NCBI RefSeq assembly: GCF_000213175.1
Contig: NW_009799104.1
Coordinates: 712,205 to 776,204 of the forward strand
Direction: 5' to 3'
Origin: Neurospora tetrasperma FGSC 2508
Taxonomy: Eukaryota > Ascomycota > Sordariomycetes > Sordariales > Sordariaceae
DNA: 64,000 bases
This document shows positions 37,228 to 48,452 of the stretch, piece after piece. Made by a program: the position numbers and the translations under genes. The notes under the pieces are model-generated. The model saw only the letters and a program-made list of their open reading frames with translations. It did no database searches and had not been told where the DNA came from. The first letter of the stretch is position 1; every line of letters begins with the position of its first letter.

Positions 37228-37722
37228 ACGGGTGGGAAATGGAAAACGGTAGATGGGCCTGCTGCTACTACAAATCAGGCCAAGGCTACCGGTTTCTTGC
37301 CGGTGTCAACACTTCAGGAGACATCTACTACAGCCGAAACGGAAGAGGGGATAGAAGCGGAGTACGTGGAAAGGATGCTGGAGACGGGTGATACGGATGG
37401 GGAGCTGGTGCTGCCGCCGAATCATATGCAGTATAGTTCGGGAACGGACGAGCTGTTTTCGGATGATGATATTGATGGGACGCCTGATGATGACTTTATG
37501 GCCCTTTTGCGGAATCTCACTACGACGGATGATGGGGATGTGGTCATGGGAGAGGCCGTGCAGACATCAGCACCAGCATCAGCATCAACGACAGATTCGA
37601 AGACAGTGGAAGTTAAGTCGGTGGCTGGATTCCAGATATCGGCGAACAAGGCTGCGCCGACAAAGAAGCGGATGCGGGCTGTTGACATGTTTGCTGGGTC
37701 GGACTCGGAGGGGGAGAAGTAG
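35158..37722 (+). CDS. U2-snRNP-associated SURP/CID-domain RNA-binding protein (SR140-like)
   Basis: A single exon gives 854 residues from the first in-frame ATG (35158). Order: Arg/Glu/Ala helical N-terminus; low-complexity charged region; RRM-like segment at about 180-265 (TLRLSNLPPSTSPAVIKALI); SURP/SWAP module at about 340-405 (RTLRMIHKVVESVLEHGPEFE to WYRWRLWEI); CID at about 465-660 (SKIRKGDIARITAFAITHAS to LSLWEGWCVFPIETHEFFVK); then an acidic tail with a 12-13 residue poly-Ala. RRM-SURP-CID is the architecture of human U2SURP/SR140, a splicing factor of the 17S U2 snRNP, where the CID contacts phosphorylated polymerase II tails. The role is inferred from this architecture. The poly-Ala comes from a (GCT)n repeat at 37194-37228. 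A four-codon uORF abuts the start. Confidence 0.88.
37194..37228 (+). repeat. GCT triplet repeat coding for poly-Ala
   Basis: About twelve GCT codons follow a Glu/Lys-rich stretch of the SURP/CID protein. A pure single-codon run is prone to length change by slippage without breaking the frame. Confidence 0.85.
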
Positions 37723-39377
37723 TAGATGACACTCGCTGTCCGGAATACAGTACACCCGGAGGTGGTTCGAGGTGGAACAAGCATACACAACCCTTATTTC
37801 CATGTCCTTGTCTAACCCTCAACTTGCAATTACCTACGCAACTTTCAAGGTTTGTCACACACACTGCAGCCGAGTGTCAGCAGTTACCACTTTCGGAAGC
37901 CGTCACGTCTTACACATGTCAGCCTTGTGATACTTATTGGGAATAGCCAATGGAACTTGTCGAGTATGGTGAAAATCCAGTCCCGTCAGCCTCTTTCAAT
38001 TGCTCTTCTTGGCTTAGTCTTTCATCGTGTCGGGTGCTCTTGCTCAGACGGACAAAACGACAAGTGCGCCTGTGCGTTGAACTCTTGGCTTTACTGGCAG
38101 TCTGGCTGCGGGATGGATGCAAATTGGGAAAGAGTACCCAGGTACAAGAATACCTAGTAGCTTAGTCACCAGGAAATAGCCAATGAAAACATGCTCAAAC
38201 TGGTCCGACAAGACCGCACCCCCCACCACCAGAAGAGCAACAACCCACCAAGCACCAACCGCCCAGTCCACACCATAACCGATGCCCATTCGTGATCCGA
38301 GTTTCAAAACATTGAAAGACGGCAGACGAGCCTCGAACAGCGCCTGTTGGACCCTGGCGTCTACGGCTGCCCTAGTACAATCGCCACCGCCTTGCTCGTC
38401 TGTCTGTATGATCCTCTTGGACTTCTTGGGAAAAGAGACGCGGGTCGTCTGCCGAAGAGAAGTCAGTCAGTCGTTCCCTCCTCGTTCATAAGCCGCAGTG
38501 AGGCTGTTCCCGTCAGAACCCAAGGCAGGGTAGAGGTAGGCAGTCACTACTACCCACACTACCTACCCAGCACCAGTACCACAGAAGGAGCTTTGGTTAA
38601 CATGAGAGTGTAACATCAGAAGTGTTGAACTCATTCGTCCCTTGCTTTGGCTGCTACTACTACTACTACTACCTGCTGCATTCAGGTTGCTTCCGTCCCG
38701 GGGCACTGTCACTTTGACCTGCCGTAGGTTGCCGCTGCCGTCGTCGGTTCACGGCCAGACGAACTAGGGGGAACCTTCACTTGTTAGAATCATATGCATT
38801 CTCAGGCAATCTTTTACGTTTTACACTACTCTTCGTACGGGCATACATCATCTCTACTCGAGGATTCACCGTGACAGCTGCCAACCGAATCAAGAGCTCT
38901 CATGGACAGGACCTCCACAGGACATTAACCACGCAACCATAGCCAGCCAAAATCCTGGTCTGACAATCCACCACTGAAGTCCTGACCATATCAAATCGGT
39001 TTCGCAGTATCAAAGCCGCCGGCTCCAACCCATATACGGTCCCACGGATCACCCATCTGGTCTCCTGAACCGTCCATGAACAAACAGTTCGGGACCCCGA
39101 ACTACTACCAAGACCCGACCAGGAGATCCAGGTGCGACGGTGAGCCGTGAGAGAGCTCTCCTATCATATCATCACCCAAGGACCCAGCAGAGTCAAAACC
39201 CTAACGAGCACGTTTTACGCGCGCGAGACACGGGGCCGAGCCGCTGGTCCCTGGTGACTGAGGGTGACCGGGGGGGTTCCCTCAAGTCAATTTTCTCGAG
39301 CGGTTTCCACCCCTCGCTCATCTCTTACGAACTTTGAGTAAGGTCATCACTTGGGAGACCTACCACCAGCTGCCAAA
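37723..39377. other. Intergenic region before the copper-fist gene
   Basis: It should hold the 3' UTR of the SURP/CID gene and the promoter of the copper-fist regulator. Composition is balanced, with small GGTAGG/CTACC elements near 38535-38570 and a CTACTACTAC run at 38653-38670. No gene is supported. Confidence 0.45.
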
Positions 39378-41803
39378 ATGCCCATCATCAACGGCCAGAA
39401 GATGGCCTGGTAAGTCACTCTTCTCATTTACTTTAACCCTTTCTCTCGTCTTTATACTCGTATGTTTTGCCATACCGGAATTTGTTATCCCGCAGGCAAA
39501 GGGCACCGGTGTGCCGTCGCACCAAACTCATCCGTTCGCTGCCTTCCGAAACCGAAGCTGGCAATTCTAGTCAGACATACATCTTTCGGACTCTCTTCTT
39601 TTTTTTTTTTTTGTCTTTTTCTGTTCTTTTTTTTTAAGGCTGACATCTCTCTTTTCCCCTTAGTGCGCCATGTATTCGCGGCCATCGTTCTACAAAATGC
39701 ACTCATGCCACCGAGCGCGTTATGGTGCCCGTTAGGAAACCAGGACGGCCCCTGAGCCTTTGCGCTTGTCCAAATCGGCCTCCAAGCTGCTCTTGCGGAG
39801 GCGGAGGCGTGAAGGTAGCGATTCCTCGAAAGCAAACGTGCGGATGTGGTTCTGTTCACGGTAGTTCCACAGAAGACCATTCGCCTACGGCCGCTGCCCA
39901 AGGCATCCCGGCGCCTCGCCTTCATGCCTCTTCATCAACCCCGGCGCGACCTGGTTTAAGAGTGAGCAAATCGGGCTCCATATCGAAGCCACATTCCCGA
40001 CATCATTTGCCGACGTTTGACCTAGACATAACGAAACTCGGCGTGGCCGCACAGCACAATGCCGCCTTGGGTCCGAATATGGCGGGTGTCTCTGCCGGCG
40101 AACTGATGACGAGCGTCAATCTAACGGTGCAGCTACCACTTGGGTGTCAACCGGGACTCAATCATGGAATGGGATTTTCAGCTGTCAGCGCCAATGACTC
40201 TCCGTTGAACCAACAAACTTTTTCATCCGTATCTTCAGTGGGACACGACGGAGTCGCGCAGTCACCGCAACAGGGATTCAAGACTGGAAACAACGCCGTC
40301 TCTGAGCAAATGGCCATCTTCGCTGCCTTACAGAGACAGCAAATCACCAACCGCAGTGAGGCTATCGATGGCACTTTCACGGGATTGGAAAGCTTCCCTC
40401 GACAACAAGTTACACATAGTCAGAGTAAACCAGCGTCTCAAAGCAGTCCATCGACCACTATTGGAGATCAGAGTTTTACCAGCGAGGCCTTACAATGGAA
40501 CCAAGTCAAAAAGGACTTGAATTCCAAAGGCAAAGAAATGGAAGGGGCAGGCACAGAGGGTATCGAGGGTATCCACAAAAAAGGGAGCTGTTGTGGTGGT
40601 AGTCGTGAATTACGAGGATCTCAACTGCGTGTTAATGGCTCTGTTGCTATGCCTCAGTCGGGTTACGGACAGTCTTCCGCAAACCCTATGCAGTTCAACG
40701 CTCAACCTCCTTTACAGCTTAAGGAGCAGCAACAACCCTTAACGCCCACAGTTATGCCCTTTGGTTACCAGACCGTCTTTCGGTACCCAGAAGAGTACGG
40801 TTCCTGGAACCACCCTCTTGACCCCCAAACCTACCAACAAATGATCCACCAAGGGGCCGCTGCCGCACAAGCAGCCCAGCAAGGAGGCGACCTCAGCCTT
40901 GGTCTATTCCTGTCTGGCGGGGGAGGTGATGGCACTGGCACAAGTCACGAATGCACTTGCGGTCCTGGCTGTCAATGCATCGGATGTGTCGCACATCCTT
41001 ACAACAGTCAAACCATTCAGTATGTCCAGGATGCTTATAACTTCAACATTGCTAGTCCCATCGGCAGTTCCGCTGGTAACAGCCATCACAGCAGTCTCGA
41101 CTTTGCTGCTACTGTTGGGGTTCAGCAGCAGCAACAGCAACAATACCAAATCCGCAGCCCTATTCGTGGTTCTCGAACCGGCCAACAGCAGCAATCTCAG
41201 CAGCAACTGCCGCCCGACTCGCCAGTCGAGGCCCAGACGCCCAGCGACGCATCAGGTACCCCTAGCGAAGAACAGTACCTCTCCACGGCAGACTTTCTGT
41301 GGGCTACCATCCCACTACCTAACTGTGCCGGCGAGTCTCTATCTTGTCCGTGTGGAGATGATTGCGCCTGTATCGGATGCGTCATTCACGGGAAGGCGGC
41401 GCCATCTTTGGTTGGTGGTGGAGAGGGGTTGGAGCAACAACAGGTGTGTGACGTAGGTCAACATCAGCAGGTTCCAAGCCAGGGCCACGAGGCTTTGATG
41501 CCCATGTCGGATGGATTACCACAGGGAATGATGCCTAATGACCCTCTGGGTGTGATTCCCCTCACACAGCGGATAGGAATGGGAGACATGAGTGGCTTGA
41601 GCGCTCTTAACGGTGGGGGCATGAGCAGTGATATGAACAACGCGGTGTCTAGTCCCCGCACGCTCCATGTGCCCTTTGGTATCGACGGTATCCTCAGGGC
41701 TACTGCCAGTGGCGGCGGTGATGGTGGTAGCGGGAGTTGTTGCGGAGGCAGGGGAGCTGGTGGTGGTGGTGGTGGCAGAAGCACAGAGGTGTCCGTCCCT
41801 TAG
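39378..41803 (+). CDS. Copper-fist transcription factor with two Mac1-type cysteine clusters (Mac1/GRISEA/Cuf1-like)
   Basis: Exon 1 (39378-39409) encodes only ten residues plus two bases, and exon 2 (39664-41803) the rest: 723 residues. The join restores MPIINGQKMACAPCIRGHR, a canonical copper-fist DNA-binding domain: Cys11-x2-Cys14-x8-Cys23-x-His25, the RGHR loop, and the minor-groove motif RKPGRP at 35-40. A basic, Cys-rich segment follows. Two far-apart C-x-C-x3-C-x-C-x2-C-x2-H clusters sit at about 440 (CTCGPGCQCIGCVAH) and about 571 (CPCGDDCACIGCVIH), as in Mac1 and Podospora GRISEA, where such clusters bind Cu(I) and switch off activation when copper is plentiful. The intervening regions are Gln/Ser-rich. 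I infer activation of copper uptake genes under copper shortage. Confidence 0.92.
39410..39663 (+). other. 254-bp intron in the copper-fist gene
   Basis: Donor GTAAGT, acceptor CCCTTAG. It carries T-runs near 39601-39640. It splits the copper fist between the first two zinc-binding cysteines (inside the Cys11 codon). Confidence 0.9.
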
Positions 41804-41832
41804 GAGGAGGAGGAGGAGGAGGAGGAGGAGGA
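41804..41832. repeat. GGA triplet repeat
   Basis: Nine or so GGA units start right after the TAG stop of the copper-fist gene, in its 3' UTR. Confidence 0.85.
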
Positions 41833-42618
41833 GACCAGATTTGACTTGCCCAAGCTTTCGACGAAAAATGGCGAAAAGCCTGATGAGCCGGTTCGAGGCG
41901 GAGAGAAGAGAAAACAAGACGAAACGGATGAGAGACCAAAGCAAACCTAAGTTGGGAAGATGAACACCTGTTGAAAATGGACATATACGATGCGCCAAAC
42001 CCAGATTCGAGAAATATGGATCGCGGGTGATAGCAGGTTATCGAAAGAGAAGGACGGTAAACAAGGGGCTGGCACAAACGTATACATATACCCATAGCTA
42101 CTAGCTAGAAAAGCACAAGGCAGGCAACAACATAGTAAATAAATACATAGGGCCTTGATGGCAATTCTCCTCTCGCACTTTCCTCTGAAAGCTCGCCATC
42201 AACTGCATATCTTCCAAGCACTGACAGCAGCGTAAGCGTAGCATTGAGCAAGATACCTAGAGGTAGGAAGGCACAGTTATCACAGTAGCGGCGTAAGATC
42301 GTTATCGGACCCGTTGGAAGTGATCAGATCAGCGCGCGCGTTTGAGCAAGTAGAATAACTGCCACTCGAGAACAAATCAAAACAGAGCACACTTGAGGCC
42401 TGCAGTAAGGTAGTCCACATGAACATGATGAATATGAGGCACGCGGCCCAGCAGTAGGTACATCACCAAGCAGCTCAGCTCAGAGTACCAGCAGCAGCAG
42501 CAGCAGCGATGGTTTTTGTCAAGCGTTCATTCAACGTTGATGAACCGCATCCCGAAAACAACGGCTCTGATTGGATAGGGAAGATATTCCCACAGTAGAT
42601 ATGTACAACAAGTTTAGA

Positions 42619-42646
42619 GGTAGGTAGGTAGGTAGGTAGGTAGGTA
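42619..42646. repeat. (GGTA)7 microsatellite
   Basis: Seven perfect GGTA units, the longest run of this tetranucleotide in the window. Confidence 0.9.
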
Positions 42647-43105
42647 ATATCCCTTCCCAGCGGGTAAGAACATGAAAAGAACATGAGAAGAAAAAGAAAA
42701 TAAATGGGGGAAAAAACAGGAAAAACGAAAACAAAGAAGGGCGTTCAACGCTCCAAAAATATTAATAGTAATAGTCATACCTATCCGTAAAAAAAAAAAA
42801 AAGAAAGAAAGAAAAGATCCCGACGCAAAACAAACCACCTCGTATAAATCGTTTGGCGAAATTCTCCGTTTTCCCAGTCTCGTTGTTATTTCCAATGTTT
42901 GTGTTGTCGTTCGTTGATGATGTTCCAGAGACTCAACCAATTTCCGTCCCTCTCTCTCTCTCTCTCTCCCCGTTCATCTGTGATCATTTTGTCCCTTATA
43001 GTCCGTACCCCATCATCTCGAAGATTGCTGCTTGCTGCTTCTCGTTCGTTTACACCCGTCCTCGTCCTCGTTTCTCCTTGATAGCCCATTCATTGATTGC
43101 CCTCA

Positions 43106-45211
43106 TCATGACGACGATGAGTTCCTAGCTTCGTAATTCTGACTCTGCCTCTGACTCTGACTTGGATACCTCGCTAGTGCTGGTGGCTGTGGTTCCATCC
43201 CCGTTTCATACCGCTGATAAGGCGGCAACGCAGTCGACACGGAACTAACATCCGACATGGAAATGGAGTATCGATCTGGTGATGGCGGGGTGTGAGCTGT
43301 TGTTGAGGTCGCACTGCTGCTGCCACCGTCGTAGCGGAGTTCGAGGTTCAGACCGCCGGTTGAGGCGGGGGCGTAGTTGGGGTTGATGTTCGGGTTGATG
43401 TTTCGGGGGTGTGATGGTGTGGGTGTTGTGCTGCCGCTGTGAGGATTCGTCGGGATATCGGGGTATATGAAATTCGTTCCGGGCCCGCCGGCTCCCAGTC
43501 CCAGAAAGGGTGGTAACGCGGATTGCTGGAGGGAGGGGTTGTGTTGGTGGTGGTGGTGGTGAAGTGGTTGTCGTTGGATGAATGGGTATTGTCGTGGGTT
43601 ATCGTTTGATCCGTCTGCTGCTAGGGATAAGTAATCGGTCTTTTCACCGGCGCTGCCGCCTCCAATGGGAGCTGATATCCCTTGTGGTTGTGATATATGT
43701 GAAGATAGCTGTTGTGGCGGTTGATTCAACGGTCGTTGGATTGCAGGATACTGTACGCCATCTGCTGCTCCATCGGACGCGAGAGCTAGATAGTCGCCTT
43801 TCACCGGTGTGGGTAGGCTTACCCCTTGCGGTACTAGAGGTACATTTCGGGGGAAGTCATAGAGGTTCTGGTATTGTGGTTGCTGCTGTTGGCCGTATTG
43901 AGTCTGTTGTTGGTTCGGTCGATATTGAGGCCCATCTGCTAACAAAGCAACTTCGGGGCTTAGGATGTCGTTTTCGGCGAGGGGAGGTAACGTTCCCTGT
44001 GTTAGATTTCGTTGGTGGTGGCGTTGTGGTTGATATTGCTGGTTCGATTGGTATTGTTGATGTGGTATGTTGTTGTGTGACTGATGAGCACGGTATTGCG
44101 GTCCATCGGCTATCAGGGCTGCCCCGATATCTATCTCGCCTTCGTCTATAGGAGATACTGGGGCAAAGTTTGAAGTTGCCCCTCCTGGCCGGGAAGTCTT
44201 GTTGCTGCTGACGGTGCTCACTGATAGCTGGCGAGCTGGTACTGACATGTTCTGGTTCACAGGTCTTCGTGGTGGAATAGCGTTGGACTGGATTGCGCCG
44301 GACGAATATGGACCATTTCCGGCCGCCGTTGAGGACGTCATTGCTGTCACGTTACTACGGATCGAAGCGGTGCGGGTGATGACACCCTCACTTGACGGTC
44401 CTGATCGGTCGGGATGTGGTCTCGGGGCTTCGATGATTTGAGAGGAAGCATCGCTGAGTTTCGATTCCATGGTATCGGCACGTTCGAGGGAGTTAAGAAC
44501 TTCAATGCACTTGGAATTTTCGGTGTAGTTTCTCTCGAAAATTCGTAGAACAGTAAGAATGATGGTGGCGATGTAAGTGAAGCTACACGGTTTTAGTTGT
44601 CGTGGTTCGGTATAGATGGCAGCAAGATGATAAAAGACATTCAGAACTTACACAAACCCAAGAGCAATAGCATAATACGACCGTTCGAAAGCGCAAAATT
44701 TGTCGAGTTGACCCTTCTCTCCATCAGACCCAGAGGCAAATCCAGGCGTAGTAAAACCTGGTGGAGGTATGTACACCTTGTGATGATCATCCTCTTTAAT
44801 GGTAGCCAATCCACCACAGTGAGATGGAAGTCCAGCATTAGCAAGTAGGGTGATGACTGCTAGATCAATCCCGCAAAAGATGATATCACCCATAACAAAA
44901 GTGAAAAGCCAACCCGTCTTCCTCGATCGATGGCCACTATGTTGAATGAAGACGACGAGTGTAGCATAGACAAGGGTCATACAGATCTACCCGTGATGTA
45001 TGTTAGCTGACGTGTTCTCGGCGATACAGGAGAAAGACTCCTACAGAAAGCTTACCAACAACTCCGGGATGAGCATGCTTTTAGTCAGTTGAAGGTGTCC
45101 GTTCTTGAAGACGGTTGCAGTGACGAAGCCATTCGTGGTCGCTCCTACCAGAGCGGCAGCGATCTGGAACGCCCGCATGACTACAAGCCATGATGAAAGC
45201 TCCCACGCCAT
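43106..45211 (-). CDS. Four-TM MARVEL-like membrane protein with long repetitive cytosolic tail
   Basis: Three exons (45056-45211, 44652-44986, 43106-44582) give 655 residues; joins are in phase with GTAAGC and GTAAGT donors. Four hydrophobic helices are visible at about 8-32 (WLVVMRAFQIAAALVGATT), 46-67, 74-100 and 150-175 (YYAIALGFVFTYIATIILTV), matching the compact four-helix layout of MARVEL-type fungal membrane proteins. The Cys-containing loop before TM4 is the likely outer loop. From about residue 190 the protein is Gln/Asn/Pro/Ser-rich and disordered. Four spaced variants of an ALxADG...QY motif occur at about 319, 376, 427 and 481. MARVEL-type proteins organise membrane domains or vesicle traffic, but the role here is unknown. 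Final residues are Ser/Gln-rich. Confidence 0.8.
43570..44125 (-). repeat. Four degenerate protein repeats (ALxADGxQY type) in the membrane protein tail
   Basis: Successive copies read ALIADGPQYRAHQ, ALLADGPQYRPNQ, DYLALASDGAADGVQYPAIQ and DYLSLAADGSNDNPRQYPF. The two upstream copies resemble each other most, as do the two downstream ones, suggesting two rounds of duplication. Function unknown. Confidence 0.75.
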
Positions 45212-46775
45212 GGCTGCTGGCTAGGCTGGCAATGACGAAGCCTGATGTGAGTGATACGAGTAAATATGGTTGGGTTGGGCCGCTTATCCCAACAGCCAAG
45301 ATAAGCAGTTGAATGTCAAGAGACAAAAGAAGTAGATATGATGCGGAAGGTCAAATTGTTTTGTTAGATGCTTGAGACCATCAAGGTTCTAACCACACGA
45401 TGTGAGGTTTGAATGAAGGACGGGACTAAGATCGATGATCCGGCGCTTGAGAAGGGATGTGGGGGAGTCCAGACTGAAGAAACTTGACAGCTGAAGGGAA
45501 GTGCCCTGGTAAGATGAATGGACTGATGGAGAGGCTGTGTTGCCCTGTGCCCCAAAGTCGAGAGGTCCTGTCCCACTCGAGATGAAGAGGCCATGCTGAC
45601 TGGTCTGGATCGTACGGCCCAACCGGTAGTGGACTGCCACAGACGGGAATTGCTTATACATGGATGTACTATGTAGGGCTCTTTCAGTTCCATCCGCAGT
45701 GCCAACGGGGCAAATGATGGAGAAGTCCGGGCAAAGTGAAGAGCCGAGTGGGCGAGACCGAGTAAGATGGGCCTTTGTGCCGTGGTACAAGCCCTTGGCT
45801 GCACCTCAAGCAGTGTCCATCGCTGCCGTGTTGGGCTCATACTGTAGAGTGGCGATGGTGGTGGTAAGCTCGAGAGGCTGCATGCTGTGTCACTTTCGGG
45901 AGTTTCCTTCCTCGACGATCGCGCATGAAACAAGCTAGCTTCCGAAGAAACTTCTCTGGGTAGGAGTCCTAGCAGATTTTTCATGCTAGAAATAGATGGG
46001 GGCGTGGTAAATGTTGAAGAGAGGAACATATAAAAGGAGGCCGCGTCATCGTCAGAAGCTAAGTGGGAGAAGTGGCAGGCATTCCCAAGTGTTACTGCGT
46101 ACACTAGTAAAGCCACTGGCGATGGGGGGCACAGCCCCGGGCTTCCATTCTAGTGGATGACAGGGGTTCATCACAACGTCTCGATCAGGGTAAGCGGTGC
46201 CTGACGGGCGGGCAGTGAAGGTTGGCGGCTGGCGAGACAAATGTCAAAATGCTGATTCCAATGTCACCACAACCAGGCAACAAAGACAAAAAAAAAAGAC
46301 GAATTACCCTTTCCCATCTGTGAATCCCCTCTTACCTAATATATGCTTGTCTCACTGACTTCACGAGCCTCATATCTTGTCTTGACCTGATTCGTGGTCC
46401 AAGGTCCCTGAACATCTGTCAAGAATGACAGAGGGCTCGTTAGAGGAGTGAGCATGAAGCAATCTCTGGTTCGCCGTGTTAGTCCTCTTCCTACAGTTTT
46501 GGCAACGTGATATCTTTTCCCGCCATGAATCTTTTCACCCCTTCTTGCTCGTCTTACGGCGTCGCAAATACAACGCGACTCTTGAGCCGCGATAGGTCAA
46601 AATTCACCAAGAGCGAATAACGGTTGAGCAAAAGGACTGGTCCAAGGTGAGTTGCCTTTCGGCAGGCTGGCCGCCAATATGGGTATCATTGTCTAGATCG
46701 TAATTGAAATGATGTCGATTCTTTCATCACCGGTTTTGTAATGCTCTCATCTTCCGCTCAGCTTGGGAATAGAGC
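45212..46775. other. Intergenic region upstream of the MARVEL-like gene
   Basis: Bounded by the start of the MARVEL-like gene (-) and the 3' end of the methyltransferase (-), it should hold that promoter and 3' UTR. A 250-codon - strand frame at 45364-46116 lacks an ATG start and any recognisable motif, so I do not call it a gene. An A-run lies near 46289-46299. Confidence 0.45.
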
Positions 46776-47624
46776 TCATGCGTCCGCCTTGGCCGCCGTC
46801 TTCTCGTCGTCCGTGGGCCAGCGCACAGTCCAGCCAGTGACGGTCTTGCGAATCTCCTCATCACCGGGGTCGTTCTCGAACAAAGGCTTCTCGGTCTTGA
46901 CTTCAAGGAACTTGTCCACAATAAAGCCTCTCTCGCGGGCCAGATCGAAGAAAGCCAAATCCTTGTGCTGAAGCCATGGGCGGTAGGAGGTAAAGACAAC
47001 GAACGCCTTGCTGCCGGGCTTCTTCTTCAGTGTAAACTGGATGGTGTCGACCAGCTTGCTGTGTTCCGAGTGACGGAAAAGAAGATCGGCCAAAATCAAC
47101 ACATCAAACCCAGCCTCTCCTTCCTTCTGTTCACCCAAATGGGCCAGCAAGGGAGCCTCCTTGCCACCCCATACATAGCCGTCGGCAACAATGTTGCGAT
47201 CCTCCTCGCGGTCAACCGCCAACATGGGGCAGCCACGGATGTTCTTCCACATAACGTCCACAATGTCCGGATCCGGGAAGTCGGTCACGACAACCTTTTT
47301 GGCTCCAAGCACTGCAGCCACCAAGCTGGGAAGACCAGCAGCAGCGCCAATCTCCAGGACAGTACGGTCCTTGACCTCCTCGGGGTGATCCTCAAAGTAC
47401 TGTGAGATGATGACGGCTCCGTTCCATAGGGTGTGGGCCTCGAGAGGGCTGTGGCCGACGAGGTGCAGGGTAATGTCGTCGCCATTCTTCATGGTGTAGT
47501 GCTCTGTAGTCGGGGGAGGCGAAGGAGGGTAAAAGTCAGGAGGGTCTTCGAAGAGCCCGCCGGCCTCGATATCAGAGCCCTCATCTTCGGGGACCTGGTT
47601 GACCACCTCCTCAGGTTTCGACAT
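46776..47624 (-). CDS. efm7: EFM7/Nnt1-type protein N-terminal and lysine methyltransferase
   Basis: A single exon encodes 282 residues from the ATG at 47624. Residues 23-48 (GLFEDPPDFYPPSPPPTTEH and TMKNG) are the EFM7 N-terminal signature. A class I SAM-binding fold follows, with motif I VLEIGAAAGLPSLVAAVLGA at about 89-108, then VVVTDFPDPDIV and FDVLILADLLFRHSEH. Yeast EFM7 methylates the N-terminal glycine and adjacent Lys of translation elongation factor eEF1A. Length (about 260-280) and motif order match the family. The frame extends further upstream, but the upstream part lacks family features and MSKPEE is the natural start. It is divergent from the RS-rich gene at 48453. Confidence 0.88.
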   Translation of the reverse strand: MSKPEEVVNQVPEDEGSDIEAGGLFEDPPDFYPPSPPPTTEHYTMKNGDDITLHLVGHSPLEAHTLWNGAVIISQYFEDHPEEVKDRTVLEIGAAAGLPSLVAAVLGAKKVVVTDFPDPDIVDVMWKNIRGCPMLAVDREEDRNIVADGYVWGGKEAPLLAHLGEQKEGEAGFDVLILADLLFRHSEHSKLVDTIQFTLKKKPGSKAFVVFTSYRPWLQHKDLAFFDLARERGFIVDKFLEVKTEKPLFENDPGDEEIRKTVTGWTVRWPTDDEKTAAKADA

Positions 47625-48452
47625 GGTGAATGAAATTGTCGAATTTATTGCGAGGAATCCGCCGAGTTGACACCGCTGTAACGCCTGTACTGCAAGATGC
47701 AGAACAATATGCCGAATTTGGAGTTTGTTGCAGTGAGTTATGCACCACCTGAAAACTTTGAAGCACACCTCAGCACTGAGAAGATGAAAACACGGCACCC
47801 AAAACGCTGAAACCCACTTACGAATCACGGTCATGTGACCTGCTGGCAACTTGGAAGTTGTAGCTCAACGTGGTCTCACTTTAGCTTCACCAGTGACTAG
47901 ATTCTCTTTCTCAAAAATAACACAGTCTCAAAATTCGCTTTTAACCAGCAGTGTGAGGCAGATTGTTGTTTGCGTAACATTTCTCTCAACTATATGCTCA
48001 ACGCTCTGAGCCAAACGGTCTGTAAACGGAACCCTACATCAAAACGGTGCAACGTTTAGCATTTGCATCCCTGACCTTCCATGCTCTTCCGTTTTTCTGG
48101 GATATCAACAAAATCCTGCATCAAGTTCATCTCTTTTCCAACTTCCAACTTCAAATAATTTCAACATTTAAATCTTTATGACATTATTTTGGGAGTTGTA
48201 AACATCTGGTCTTCTAGAAACCCGATTCATTGGCCCATATCAACACAATCCACGTTTCATCACCTCGTTGGCAACTCCTTTCACAGCTGGAGATCAACAA
48301 GTGGATCTCACCTATCATAATACAGCGACATACCGCTTCAGACAACAAAACATTCAACAAAACTCGAGGATAAAAGAGTGTATACCGATCCTTACGCGAA
48401 GAATTTGGTTATCAGGACATACGCCGAGCAAACGCCAGTTATTGGTTCAAAC
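47625..48452. other. Divergent promoter region
   Basis: An 828-bp stretch shared by the EFM7-type gene (-) and the RS-rich gene (+). Composition is balanced to AT-rich. No gene and no strong TATA element is seen. Confidence 0.5.

Larger units (their letters stand above)
41804..43105. other. Convergent 3' region with simple repeats
   Basis: Both neighbours end here. It contains a GGA run directly after the copper-fist stop (41804-41832), a GCA run (42489-42507), (GGTA)7 at 42619-42646, an A-run (42788-42812), and a CT run (42950-42969). No gene is supported. Confidence 0.5.

Noticed and set aside
45364-46116. 250-codon - strand open frame upstream of the MARVEL-like gene
   Set aside because: It has no ATG start, no motif, and a Ser/Leu/Pro/Arg composition typical of translated leader DNA; more likely part of the MARVEL-like gene's promoter or 5' UTR.
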